From contig CAJQNB010000022.1 of the NCBI GenBank assembly GCA_905479575.1, forward strand, positions 1 to 46,914: 46,914 bases of DNA. The letters are read 5' to 3'. A program made the position numbers and the translations under genes. The notes under the pieces are model-generated. The model saw nothing but the letters and a program-made list of their open reading frames with translations, was not told where the DNA came from and did not search any database. The DNA is from an uncultured Pseudophaeobacter sp. GTDB taxonomy: Bacteria; Pseudomonadota; Alphaproteobacteria; Rhodobacterales; Rhodobacteraceae. Shown here piece after piece: positions 25,761 to 33,959 of this stretch. Every line of letters starts with the position of its first letter. Position 1 is the first letter of the stretch.

Positions 25761-26804
25761 TCACGATGTGGTGACTCTGTTGTCGCAAATTGCCGAAAAG
25801 GATTGCAGCACACCTCTCTTGAATTCCTCTTCCGAATATTTTTCTAATATATTTTGGGAAGCCTTTCTCCTCATGGCGTCAAAACTCTTGCGATTTTCTT
25901 GGTATCCCCCGATAATTCGAATTGCGCCTTCGTAGAAGCGCATTAGGTTGTCTTCGGGCACCTTGTAGCCATTGTCTTCGTTGAAATACTCGTCTCCACC
26001 TACACCCGAGTACCCGATAACGATAGAGCCAGTGGCCATTGCTTCAGCGGCAGGAAGTCCAAACCCTTCGCGCTCTGAAAAGGACAAGAAAAACAGGGAT
26101 TCCCCTATTTTTTTGGCTGCATCTGTATTGGACAACCCATCGATGGGAACAAATGAGATATCCTTCATTTCTGGGCTAGCCCTCAAACATTTTATCAGAG
26201 CCAAGGAATCGTTTTCTCGTTTTCTGGGCATGTAAGCCACCTGAAAGGACTTATCCTCTACATATCCAAAAATTTCCTTTGAAATACAAAGAGGGAAGAA
26301 GTGTCCTTCATCCCCCATGACCATTCTATTTGCAGCTGAACATGCATCCGAAATGGAGAGAGAGGTGTGGAAATTTCGTTTATCGAAACCGTCTTTGGTT
26401 GAGGAATTAAGGAGAGCGAATGGGTTTTGGTTGAATAGTACTTTTCTAACGTACTGGGGAACACGGTCAGGCATCCAAGCTGAAACGTATTCAGGAACGA
26501 TCAGTACGTCACCCGGTCTGGCATCCCATTTTGGGCATGGCTTGGCATTTCCTTCTGGCCTAACTTTACGTCCCAACGCGTAGTCGAGCAAAGTTTTCTT
26601 TTTAGTTCTAAAGTCGGGTTCACGTACAACCGGAGACCATATCCGGGGAGCTGTCTTTATATAGCTCTGATACTCGAAATCGGGTCGGCTATATAGCGCA
26701 ACTGCTTCAATGTTGTTTTCGTTTAGGACATTGATCGTATCTAGTATTACGGATATTCCTCCGCGTACAACGGCGACATCTGGAACGAAAAACAAAAACC
26801 TCAT
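25761..26804 (-). CDS. Glycosyltransferase (GT-B fold, GT4/GT1-like)
   Basis: 347 residues from ATG at 26804, preceded by GGGAAG; an in-frame extension upstream is probably not translated. The N-terminal MRFLFFVPDVAVVRGGISVILDTINVL is a GT-B opening with the Gly-Gly phosphate loop. The C-terminal half has the EX7E-like motif SEREGFGLPAAEAMATGSIVIGYSGVGGDEYF that binds the nucleotide sugar. Acceptor and sugar cannot be told. It is convergent with the flippase and shares its AT-rich composition, so both probably belong to a transferred surface-polysaccharide set of which little remains here. Confidence 0.8.
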   Translation of the reverse strand: MRFLFFVPDVAVVRGGISVILDTINVLNENNIEAVALYSRPDFEYQSYIKTAPRIWSPVVREPDFRTKKKTLLDYALGRKVRPEGNAKPCPKWDARPGDVLIVPEYVSAWMPDRVPQYVRKVLFNQNPFALLNSSTKDGFDKRNFHTSLSISDACSAANRMVMGDEGHFFPLCISKEIFGYVEDKSFQVAYMPRKRENDSLALIKCLRASPEMKDISFVPIDGLSNTDAAKKIGESLFFLSFSEREGFGLPAAEAMATGSIVIGYSGVGGDEYFNEDNGYKVPEDNLMRFYEGAIRIIGGYQENRKSFDAMRRKASQNILEKYSEEEFKRGVLQSFSAICDNRVTTS

Positions 26805-26884
26805 TTGGAACTTCCCAACTAGTGTAATATAGAAATAGTTCTGACCGTGTTTGCGCCGTTTTTCAAGCTGAGGCTTTGGAATCA

Positions 26885-27290
26885 TTAGTAAAAGGTCACA
26901 GTTGCGGCATGCGCGATGGCAGACAGGAAGACCATGGGGCTTCGGTCATAGCGCGTGGCGACGCGTCGCCAGTCCTTTGAACGTCCAAACATGATTTCGA
27001 TCCGGTTGCGCCTTCTGTAGCGGCGCTTGCCGTATTTGACGGGCTTGTAGCGTGACTTTCGACCGGGGTTGCAGGGCGTTATCTTCTTGTCTATGGGGCC
27101 TTCGCGGAACCAATCCGCATCATACCCCCGCCCCCCAGGAGCCAATCCTAGGTCGGAAGACTGCTCAATAATGCCATCGCTCCAGTGTAGTCGCTGACCT
27201 GACCAGCCGTCATGAAGAACCGTATGGACCCGCCCACGCACCTCGCGGCCCTGTTGTGCCCCTAGATTTGTTGACGCTTTTCTTGGTAAT
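26885..27290 (-). pseudogene. IS5-family transposase fragment (C-terminal part, frameshifted)
   Basis: The end of the frame reads GYDADWFREGPIDKKITPCNPGRKSRYKPV, then YRRRNRIEIMFGRSKDWRRVATRYDR, the C-terminal half of an IS5-type orfB including the catalytic Glu region. Upstream, the family sequence continues in another frame (FFMTAGQVSDYTGAMALLSSLP) and meets an in-frame stop. There is thus a frameshift near 27150 as well as a nonsense change. Non-functional. Confidence 0.8.
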
Positions 27291-27313
27291 TTTGGAAGCA
27301 AAGGAGGATACAA

Positions 27314-27442
27314 ATGTCAGGGCAAATTTGCTACTCAGTTGAGTTCAAGATCGACGCGGTGGCGCAGATCATCGAGCGCGGATTTTCGGTCAAGGAGGTG
27401 GCCGAACGGTTTGGTATCAGCACCAAATCACTCTACACGTAG
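27314..27442 (+). pseudogene. IS3-family transposase OrfA fragment
   Basis: MSGQICYSVEFKIDAVAQII, then GFSVKEVAERFGISTKSLYT, then stop. This is the N-terminal helix-turn-helix of an IS3-type OrfA with an intact AGGAGG binding site. The element's left end (TAGATTTGTTGACGC) is visible just upstream at about 27262. It is cut off at about 27440, where IS110 sequence begins. Confidence 0.8.
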
Positions 27443-27949
27443 AACCTCCAGCTGCATCATGTTGTGTCTGACATTACGGGTATGACGGGGATGAAAACCA
27501 TCAGAGCGGTTATTGCGGGCGAGCGGGATCTGAATGTGTTGGCGGCCTTCCGTGACGTGCGATGCAAGGCCCATGTCGAGACGATCAAGTCTGCGCTCCA
27601 TGGGATGGGGCTGTCTCTGTCCCTAAAATTGGTTGGCGAATGCGGTACTGATCTGCGCGCTTGGCCGAGTGCTAAGCACTGCACGTCGTGGCTCTGCCTG
27701 GCAACAGGGAACAAGATATCTGGCGGTAAGGTGCTGTCATCGCGTACGAGACGATCTTCCAGCCGTGCGGCGGCCCTGCTGCGTTTGGCTCCGGTCACTA
27801 TCGGGCGTAGCGATACCGCTCTTGGGGCTTTCTACCGCCGACTGGCAGCAAGGGCGGGCAAGTCCAAAGCGGTCAAAGAAACAGCGCGCAAGATTGCCGC
27901 TCTGTTCTATAACACCCTCCGCCACGGCATGCAAAAGTGCCCCACTTAA
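27443..27949 (+). pseudogene. IS110-family transposase fragment (internal deletion)
   Basis: The frame from about 27443 reads LQLHHVVSDITGMTGMKTIRAVIAGERD, then AAFRDVRCKAHVETIKSAL. It then jumps to SLSLKLVGECGTDLRAWPSAKH, KISGGKVLSSRTRRSS and GAFYRRLAARAGKSKAVKETARKIAALFYNTLRHGM. These are pieces of the C-terminal half of an IS110 transposase. The N-terminal DEDD catalytic domain is absent and the middle is deleted. It abuts the IS3 fragment directly. Confidence 0.8.
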
Positions 27950-27957
27950 GTGGGTTA

Positions 27958-28045
27958 TGTGAAACGCCCCGAGTTTGTCGGAGACCATCAACTTAAGTAA
28001 GGATGATGGTTCTGACAAAAAGAAAAATGGAAAATCGCTACGCCT
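27958..28045 (+). mobile_element. Second IS3-type end fragment
   Basis: GAAACGCCCCGAGTTTGTCG followed by GGAGACCATCAACTTAAGTA and GGATGATGGT resembles the left end and leader of IS3-type elements of this family. A broken start (ATG at 28006, then CTGACAAAAAGAAAA) stops after about 24 codons. Assignment is from memory of such ends. Confidence 0.4.
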
Positions 28046-28076
28046 GTGCATCCGCGCCCGCGCTCCAAGATGGCCC

Positions 28077-29504
28077 CTAAGAAGCGCGTAGCAGCTGACT
28101 TTCATGTGATTTCAACGTCGTTCGCGCCGTCGGGCCGTAGTGTCCAAAATCCGCCATAAGAGCGAGTACTTCAGCCTGTGTTTCGGCATCAAAGGAGCCC
28201 AGGGTTTCAGCGCCTGGATGATAGCTTTCACTTTCCAGGCCATTGCCGCACAGGATTTCATGCTGATCAAACAGCAGGTGCACATAGGTCACCAACTGAC
28301 CATCCGCCACCACGCGGATCGTTGTGTCGTTTACAAGATGTTTGGCTTTGACCAGGACTTCGAACTGTCCAAAGAGCAGCTCTGCCAGATCTGAAGAGAT
28401 CAACACCCGGTGATTTGGCGAGACCGCGATGCAGTCGTGACGGCCAAGCGCGTTTTCTGCAAAAACCACCGGTGCATTTCGCCCTGAAGCACAGCGGGTA
28501 CTGCGCCCAATCCAGCGCAGCGGCTGTAGCCCATGATCTCGGGTCACAATTCGGTCTCCGACCTCAAGCGCTTCAACAGCCTCCAAGCCAAATTCGGTTT
28601 TGATCAGCGTGCCTGCCACAAAACAGGGCGCGGTGCTGACGACAGTTTTGACCTGAACTGATCCAGTGTCGGTGTGGCCCTCATCATCCGCCACCGTATA
28701 AGAAAAGCTGCTGGTCTCATCGACGGTGCTGTCATTGCTGATCGAAAGCGTCCCGTCAGCATTCAGGGTCACCACCTCGCCGCTGCCCAGGGTGACGGTG
28801 TCCCCAGCTGAGACCGCCTGCCCCTCGATATGGGTGATCGTCAGACTGCTGCCGTCGCTGTGAAGGTCATTGTCCAGAACATTTAGGACCTCGGAGCCGT
28901 CACCGGAAATTTCAAACACGTCACTGGTGGCAGTCAGACCGTCTTCAAAAGGGCCGGTCAATGTGTCGATATCGGAATTCCACACCAGATCGCCAAGCAA
29001 TCCACCCTCTGGGAGGCCAGAAAAGTCGATGATCATGGTGGTATAAAGATCGCCTACGGCCTCGCTTCCGGTAATGTTGACAATACCGGTATAGGTGGCG
29101 GAAATGGTGCCCGTCAGGTCTTCGTATTCCGGGGAGAGCTTGAACGGATAGCCATTTTTGGATGTGGGCGTCGATCCCCCCAGAGGGTCTTCGTCCGTGG
29201 CAAATTTTGTATCAAACACCGAACTTGCCGGAGCCAGGTCAATCTGCAACGAGGTCAATAGTTTGGTTGTCGTCAGATCATGCCAGTCATAGCCAAAGTA
29301 CATATCGATATCGGTCCCTGACGCACCACCAGCGGTGTAGGGATCCAATGCCTTCCAGGTCAGGACTTCGGTTGTGCCATCCGCGAAGGTTGCGGTGATT
29401 TGGGCGCCATCCAGATCCACCCCGCGAGAAGATGTGTCGGTGCGCACGCCATGGGCGCTTTCATGCGGGTCTTCATCTAGCCGGATAATGTCGACTGTGG
29501 GCAT
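28077..29504 (-). CDS. Hint-domain secreted protein (Hedgehog/intein-type, Hint_2) with cadherin-like repeat
   Basis: 475 residues. Residues about 1-190 are a beta-rich, Asp/Thr/Ser-rich region of unknown function. A cadherin/VCBS-like repeat follows (about 195-285: DVFEISGDGSEVLNVLDNDLH, then LNADGTLSISNDSTVDETSSFSY). The Hint domain starts at Cys294 in APCFVAGTLIKTEFG, with VEALEVGDRIVTRDHGLQPLRWIG and the block VSPNHRVLIS (His365). There is no Sec signal and the protein is acidic with bulky repeats, as in type I secretion substrates. Hint domains cleave the chain before the Cys; the Cys and block histidine are present, so autoprocessing is plausible. Such proteins are frequent in roseobacters, with unknown roles. 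Confidence 0.8.
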   Translation of the reverse strand: MPTVDIIRLDEDPHESAHGVRTDTSSRGVDLDGAQITATFADGTTEVLTWKALDPYTAGGASGTDIDMYFGYDWHDLTTTKLLTSLQIDLAPASSVFDTKFATDEDPLGGSTPTSKNGYPFKLSPEYEDLTGTISATYTGIVNITGSEAVGDLYTTMIIDFSGLPEGGLLGDLVWNSDIDTLTGPFEDGLTATSDVFEISGDGSEVLNVLDNDLHSDGSSLTITHIEGQAVSAGDTVTLGSGEVVTLNADGTLSISNDSTVDETSSFSYTVADDEGHTDTGSVQVKTVVSTAPCFVAGTLIKTEFGLEAVEALEVGDRIVTRDHGLQPLRWIGRSTRCASGRNAPVVFAENALGRHDCIAVSPNHRVLISSDLAELLFGQFEVLVKAKHLVNDTTIRVVADGQLVTYVHLLFDQHEILCGNGLESESYHPGAETLGSFDAETQAEVLALMADFGHYGPTARTTLKSHESQLLRAS

Positions 29505-29847
29505 GACTGTTGACTACTTTCGAATGGACGCCGCCGACGCCAGTTCGAGTGCTGTGCCGATCGCATGTGCCTGAATTAAGTGCCGGTTTGAATTCTATGC
29601 CCCCAAAGTGCGCGGCCACAGTGGCAAAAACGCAGCCGAAATTAGGCATTCTTTTCCCTTTTTTGCGAATTGACAGGCCTACCGTCTCCTGCGGAATCCA
29701 GCCAATCAGACCAAAAATCGCCTTGCGAGCGTTCCCCCAGCCTATGATCTGGAGCCTTGGGCGCGGAACATCGGCCTGCCTGTCAGCTCTGCGCTGGATC
29801 GTTGATCATTTGCAGCGCTCAGGAAACTTTGCAACCGGACGCCATCC
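29505..29847. other. Gap between Hint protein and spike genes
   Basis: 343 bases with open frames only on the opposite strand of the flanking genes and without recognisable product. I see no terminator or RNA gene in it. Confidence 0.35.
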
Positions 29848-31215
29848 TCAGATGGCCTGCAACAGGTCGGCAGCTGGGAGAGCCTCGGACCAGAGGCGGA
29901 TGTCTTTGAGTGTGGCGTTGCCCACTGGGAAGAGCTTCGTTGGCGCAGACAACAGGTCAGCCATGCCACCATGGGCTATCTGTCCGGTTGACACCCCGTT
30001 GCAAAAGCCCTCGATAGCCGTGGCGGTCACGATCAAAGCAATGGAAAAGTGAACCTCGGTTCCAGGGGAATAAGCATCAGGGGCAGACTGCGCACCCGTA
30101 AAAACCCCACCCAAATTACTTTTGAAATTCACCTCTCCAGTTTCTGCACCAGAAGTGTCCAAAGAGATTTCAAGATAATCATCGCTGGAAACGCGCCATT
30201 CAATTAGCTTTACAGTGTTGAAGCTGTCCTCATCAGCATAGGTCACAGTGCCATTAATGAGCAGGGTCAGCTCCTCGGGCATGGCGCCATCAAAGGCAGA
30301 AGATAAAGCTGGCGTGTCGATCTGTAAGCTTTCAGCGGCGACAGAGACCGGTGATCCAGTTGAAACTATTGGAGATGTTGAGACACCTCCGCTTTCGACC
30401 TGTGGCAGGCCAATACGAAGAACAATATTTATGCTGTTTCCATCAGGCACACGGACAAACAAGCCCTTAGCAGCAATGTTAGTAGTTCCCGCAGGTGCTG
30501 CCTGCCCACCACCACTCAGGCGCTGTAAATCCCCAGTAATGTCAGACGTGACATCTCTATTGGCCTGGCCGATAAGAGCGTTCCCAGCGTCTCGGTAATG
30601 GCCGTAAAGTTGAACCGTGCCAGTGGAAGCTCCGAGCGAACCAGAAATAAGCTTAAGATAAGCGCTGATCGTGTAAGTGTCGCCTGGACTAGTCACAACC
30701 GGTCGGTTGTCAGTGATGTTATAAAACTGAGTGGTCCCTGCGTTGTTGGTTCCGCTAATACTCCAATCAATGTAGGGGATGCCATTTTCTGTCCCGGTCG
30801 CCACGACTTCAGTAACGATGTCAGTTGAGCCGCCTTGAATGGTCACATCTGAACCAAGTGTTTGGAACGTACTGCCGAGGCTCGCATCGTCAAGCTTGCT
30901 GTAGCTGAATTCCTGCGTTCGGGTCGCACTCTCCACCAGCTGGCCAGCAGGCACCAGCTTGCCATCTTTCCAGATGTGATGCCCGGTGCGCGGCTCGCCT
31001 GCCAGCGCCTTGACCCAGTGACCCAGGGCGTTAAGTTTCCAGGCGGCGGATAGCCGGGAAAAGCTGAACAGCCCGTTGAAGACCCCAGGCGTACCGTTGA
31101 GACCATAGATCCCAGAAGAATAGTCCGCGACCACAGCCGGGGCCTTGCCGCCGATACTGTAGCGCCTCAGTGGCGCGGTTTGCGCCACGCCGATCCCCAA
31201 CCCCAGCCCCAACAT
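29848..31215 (-). CDS. Large phage/GTA-type surface-binding protein (possible spike partner)
   Basis: 455 residues from ATG at 31215, which overlaps the previous stop by one base (TGATG). A short Gly/Leu-rich N-terminus and RRYSIGGKAPAVVADYSSGIYG precede phage-tail-like sequence (WKDGKLVPAGQLVESATRTQEFSYSK). A beta-sandwich with YTISAYLKLISGSLG resembles carbohydrate-binding modules in phage structural proteins. The C-terminal third resembles a LamG/concanavalin-like domain (EVHFSIALIVTATAIEGFCNG; LKDIRLWSEAL). Its position after the small Rcc01079-like gene copies the ghsA-ghsB order of the Rhodobacter capsulatus GTA head spikes. Direct similarity to GhsB is not something I can show. It may instead be a prophage tail-fibre remnant. 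Confidence 0.6.
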   Translation of the reverse strand: MLGLGLGIGVAQTAPLRRYSIGGKAPAVVADYSSGIYGLNGTPGVFNGLFSFSRLSAAWKLNALGHWVKALAGEPRTGHHIWKDGKLVPAGQLVESATRTQEFSYSKLDDASLGSTFQTLGSDVTIQGGSTDIVTEVVATGTENGIPYIDWSISGTNNAGTTQFYNITDNRPVVTSPGDTYTISAYLKLISGSLGASTGTVQLYGHYRDAGNALIGQANRDVTSDITGDLQRLSGGGQAAPAGTTNIAAKGLFVRVPDGNSINIVLRIGLPQVESGGVSTSPIVSTGSPVSVAAESLQIDTPALSSAFDGAMPEELTLLINGTVTYADEDSFNTVKLIEWRVSSDDYLEISLDTSGAETGEVNFKSNLGGVFTGAQSAPDAYSPGTEVHFSIALIVTATAIEGFCNGVSTGQIAHGGMADLLSAPTKLFPVGNATLKDIRLWSEALPAADLLQAI

Positions 31216-31478
31216 CAGAGCCAACCCACAACAGTGGCCGTGGTCCCGGTGGACTCGACGCCGACGGCCGAAAACTGCAGGGTTTCACCGGCATAGACAG
31301 CATAGGTGATCACCTGGCCCTCGCAATCGCGCATAGCAAGATCGCCCGAGCTCACAACTCGCAGCACACGCGGGCGCACTGGCAGATCAACGCCATCGGC
31401 CGGCGCGATGGAAAAATGCACGGTGGCGGGGCTGGTCAAGCTGCGGCTCATATCAGCAAAAGGATCAGTCTGGAGCAT
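31215..31478 (-). CDS. Spike base protein, Rcc01079 (GhsA)-like family
   Basis: 87 residues from ATG at 31478 (GAGG nine bases upstream); an ATG five codons earlier is also possible. The pattern DPFADMSRSLTSPATVHFSI, then PADGVDLPVRPRVLRVVSSG, ending VESTGTTATVVGWL fits my recollection of the Rcc01079-type family. In Rhodobacter capsulatus, rcc01079/rcc01080 (ghsA/ghsB) form the GTA head spikes that help bind recipient capsule. The gene is translationally coupled to the larger protein downstream. No GTA capsid or tail genes are in the window; in R. capsulatus the pair is also unlinked to the main GTA cluster. Confidence 0.65.
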   Translation of the reverse strand: MLQTDPFADMSRSLTSPATVHFSIAPADGVDLPVRPRVLRVVSSGDLAMRDCEGQVITYAVYAGETLQFSAVGVESTGTTATVVGWL

Positions 31479-31747
31479 GTGGTTTGGCCTCATGGTTTCA
31501 AGTGAAATACGGCCCCTATTTGGGGTCGAACGGGCTCGGGATCGCTGTCACTCCCATTTGCACCAGACCGCTCCTGCCGCTGGGGAAACAAAAGCTTCCG
31601 AGATCCGCCCTTCATTCAGTGTCGCGAGACCAAAATAGGCCAATTGAGGTTGTAAAAGATAATCGACGGCGCCCGATGCCCAGGCAACAGGATCAATTTT
31701 GCCCTATGTGGCCGAAGTTTGGCACCCAGAGTTGGGACAGTTTGGCG

Positions 31748-32428
31748 TCAATAGAGGAACGGCACGAACTTGGCAGTTTTGCGGGAATAGACATGGAACT
31801 GGGCGCCATATCGGTCGGCAAGATACCGATCCAGCGCCGGGATGTGGTAAAAGACAAACAGCGCGGTCATCAGCAAGGGAATGGAGAACGCCCAGACAGA
31901 GGCTGCCAGAATGGCCCATCCCGTGAACATCAGGCTGTCGCCGAAATAGTTGATATGCATGGAATAAGAGAACAGCCCCCCCGTGTAGCAGCGCCCCTGT
32001 GAGCCGGGCAGTTTTTTCCAGGCACGTCGTTGCAGTTCAGAGCCGGTGTTCAGGGAGGATCCGATCACCAGCAAAGCCCCCCCCAGCCAATCCCAAAGAC
32101 CAAAAGGTGTAGCAATACCGGACAAAGCCCCTGCCCCCAGCAGCAAAAACCCAACTTCAACGAGGCCAATAAACACGGTCAGTCCCAGCCCTTCGGAGAG
32201 TTCAACCCGGCGCTGCAGGATCACAAAAAGCGTCACTCCGTGCCGCCCCCAATACAGCACAGCGCATAGCGCCAGGACTTTGGCCCGGGTTGGATCAGCC
32301 CACTCAAAACCGCCAAAGGCCAGCCACAGGCAAATCACCACTAGACAAAGGTGCAAAACTGCAAAGGTCAGTTTTGGCCCAAATGACCGGGCATGGGCGC
32401 GATCAACACCGCCGTATCTGGTCGCCAT
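31748..32428 (-). CDS. DUF1295 family membrane protein (steroid reductase/ICMT-like)
   Basis: 226-residue integral membrane protein with about six hydrophobic segments. The C-terminal part SYSMHINYFGDSLMFTGWAIL, then FSIPLLMTALFVFYHIPALDRYLADRYGAQF has the layout of DUF1295 / isoprenylcysteine methyltransferase-like proteins, where the cofactor-binding residues lie near the last helices. The start at 32428 has AAGGAA upstream; an in-frame extension of 17 codons is less likely. The substrate is unknown. It is divergent from a TetR regulator, which may control it. Confidence 0.75.
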   Translation of the reverse strand: MATRYGGVDRAHARSFGPKLTFAVLHLCLVVICLWLAFGGFEWADPTRAKVLALCAVLYWGRHGVTLFVILQRRVELSEGLGLTVFIGLVEVGFLLLGAGALSGIATPFGLWDWLGGALLVIGSSLNTGSELQRRAWKKLPGSQGRCYTGGLFSYSMHINYFGDSLMFTGWAILAASVWAFSIPLLMTALFVFYHIPALDRYLADRYGAQFHVYSRKTAKFVPFLY

Positions 32429-32553
32429 TGGCGTTTCCTTTCTTGCTGCCGGTTCAGGGAAAAACCCTTTTTCGTCCACTCGGTCTATAAAACTGCTCTA
32501 GACCTCGCCCTTGCTTCATGTCAACAGTATTTGGACCAATCGGACGAAAACAG

Positions 32554-33030
32554 ATGCCAAAAATTGTCGACCACCAGGCTCACAGTCAGCACCTGGCGCA
32601 ACGCGCTGCGGGGTATTTTTCGGATCATGGCTATGCCGGCACCAGTATGCGCGCGGTGGCGCAGCATCTGGGCCTGTCAAAAAGCGCGCTGTATCACTAC
32701 TTTCCAAGCAAGGAAGATCTGTTTTTAGCCTGCACCAAACAGGTTATGGGCGCATTTGACGCCGATGTTGTCGACCCAGCGGCGACAGAGCAGCAAAACC
32801 TTCACCGCCTGACAGAGGCCCTGCGCCAGGATTTTGCCCGCGAAATGGCGCTGATTTTTGACTACCTGCGGGGCAAGACCCAAAACGAGATTGCCCAGGA
32901 TGAGGCCATGCAGGTGGCCATGAGCGCTTATCGCAGGGTTGTCACAAGTATTGTCGGAGAAAAACGGGCCGAGGCGGTCCTGGCCCGTTTGTTGGGAGAA
33001 CTGATGTTAGACTATTTTTCTGGGACATGA
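32554..33030 (+). CDS. TetR/AcrR family transcriptional regulator
   Basis: 158 residues from ATG at 32554 (170 from an upstream ATG at 32518; neither has a strong binding site). The N-terminal HTH is clear: AAGYFSDHGYAGTSMRAVAQ, HLGLSKSALYHYFPSKEDLF. The C-terminal ligand domain is short for the family. A small palindrome TTGGACCAA at 32531-32539 lies between the two possible starts and could be an operator half. The divergent DUF1295 gene is the likely target besides itself. Confidence 0.82.
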   Translation: MPKIVDHQAHSQHLAQRAAGYFSDHGYAGTSMRAVAQHLGLSKSALYHYFPSKEDLFLACTKQVMGAFDADVVDPAATEQQNLHRLTEALRQDFAREMALIFDYLRGKTQNEIAQDEAMQVAMSAYRRVVTSIVGEKRAEAVLARLLGELMLDYFSGT

Positions 33031-33155
33031 CGCCCAGAAAGCAGAATGACGCCCCATCTGGGGGCGCAATCTGTGCCAGTACAGACTGACGGCCCATGCC
33101 AGCCTGCCAACAGCCTGGGTGACCAGAAGGTGGCAGAGCGAGCACCAAAGCGGCG

Positions 33156-33914
33156 TCAGGAAAAAGACGGCGTTCGTTTTTGCATCATGGCAGAGACAAC
33201 CTCGGCGAACTCCGGAGATTTCAACTGCGCCACAAACAGGTCGGACTCGCGCTGCATGTGCACTGCAACCTGATCGCGCTGATGACGGATCAGGGATTTT
33301 GACAGTTTAATCGCCTCAGGCGCCGATGCGGCGACGTGTTTGGCAATCTCTGCCACCTGCCCCTGCAGCTCGCCGTCATCAAATACCCGGGAAACCAGGC
33401 CGTAGCTATGCGCCTCTTCGGCGGACAGGCTTCGCCCGGCCAGCAGGATGTCATTGGCCACTGCCATCCCTACCGAGGCCGACAACAACATTGACGAGGC
33501 AGCTTCTGGCACCAGACCTAGTTTGACAAAGGGCGCGGTGAAGGTTGCGCTGGCAGCGGCATAGACCAGATCACAATGCAGCAGCATCGTTAGCCCGATG
33601 CCAATTGCGGGGCCATTCACGGCGGCAATCACCGGCTTTGTGCAAGTAGAGATCGCTTCGAGAAACCGGGCGACAGGTGGCAAATCCTCTGTGTGATCCG
33701 CCGTGGAAAAATCCTGCAGGTCATTGCCAGCGGTGAAATAATCCTCCGCTCCGGTAATGACAAAGGCGCGCTGTGTGTCAGAGGCCTCATAGGCTTTGAG
33801 CGCATCCGCCATGACCCCATACATCTGTTGGGTGATCGCATTGCGTTTTTGCGGCCGATTGATGGTCAGAAGGGTAACCCGGCCATCGGTCTCTAGTGTA
33901 ATTGTGTCGGTCAT
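33156..33914 (-). CDS. Enoyl-CoA hydratase/isomerase family protein (isomerase-like)
   Basis: 252-residue crotonase-fold enzyme. The CoA/oxyanion motif is TAGNDLQDF; the second oxyanion loop is NGPAIGIGLTMLLHCDL. The catalytic Glu of true hydratases in the GGGxE position is replaced (GIGLT), while LGLVPEAASSMLL carries the Glu found at this site in delta3,delta2-enoyl-CoA isomerases. I therefore favour an isomerase-type reaction on fatty acyl-CoA. It is downstream of the MarR and alpha/beta-hydrolase genes on the same strand, 45 bases after the hydrolase, so probably co-transcribed and MarR-controlled. Confidence 0.82.
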   Translation of the reverse strand: MTDTITLETDGRVTLLTINRPQKRNAITQQMYGVMADALKAYEASDTQRAFVITGAEDYFTAGNDLQDFSTADHTEDLPPVARFLEAISTCTKPVIAAVNGPAIGIGLTMLLHCDLVYAAASATFTAPFVKLGLVPEAASSMLLSASVGMAVANDILLAGRSLSAEEAHSYGLVSRVFDDGELQGQVAEIAKHVAASAPEAIKLSKSLIRHQRDQVAVHMQRESDLFVAQLKSPEFAEVVSAMMQKRTPSFS

Positions 33915-33959
33915 AACAGCAGTCCTAACATGTGAAGTCGTAGAGGCAATTCTGCCAAT

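Noticed and set aside
31506..31695. Minus-strand frame without ATG upstream of the spike base gene (QLAYFGLATLNEG...)
   Set aside because: It looks somewhat protein-like and may be the decayed end of another phage-type gene, but it lacks a start and any recognised family, so it is not listed as a feature.
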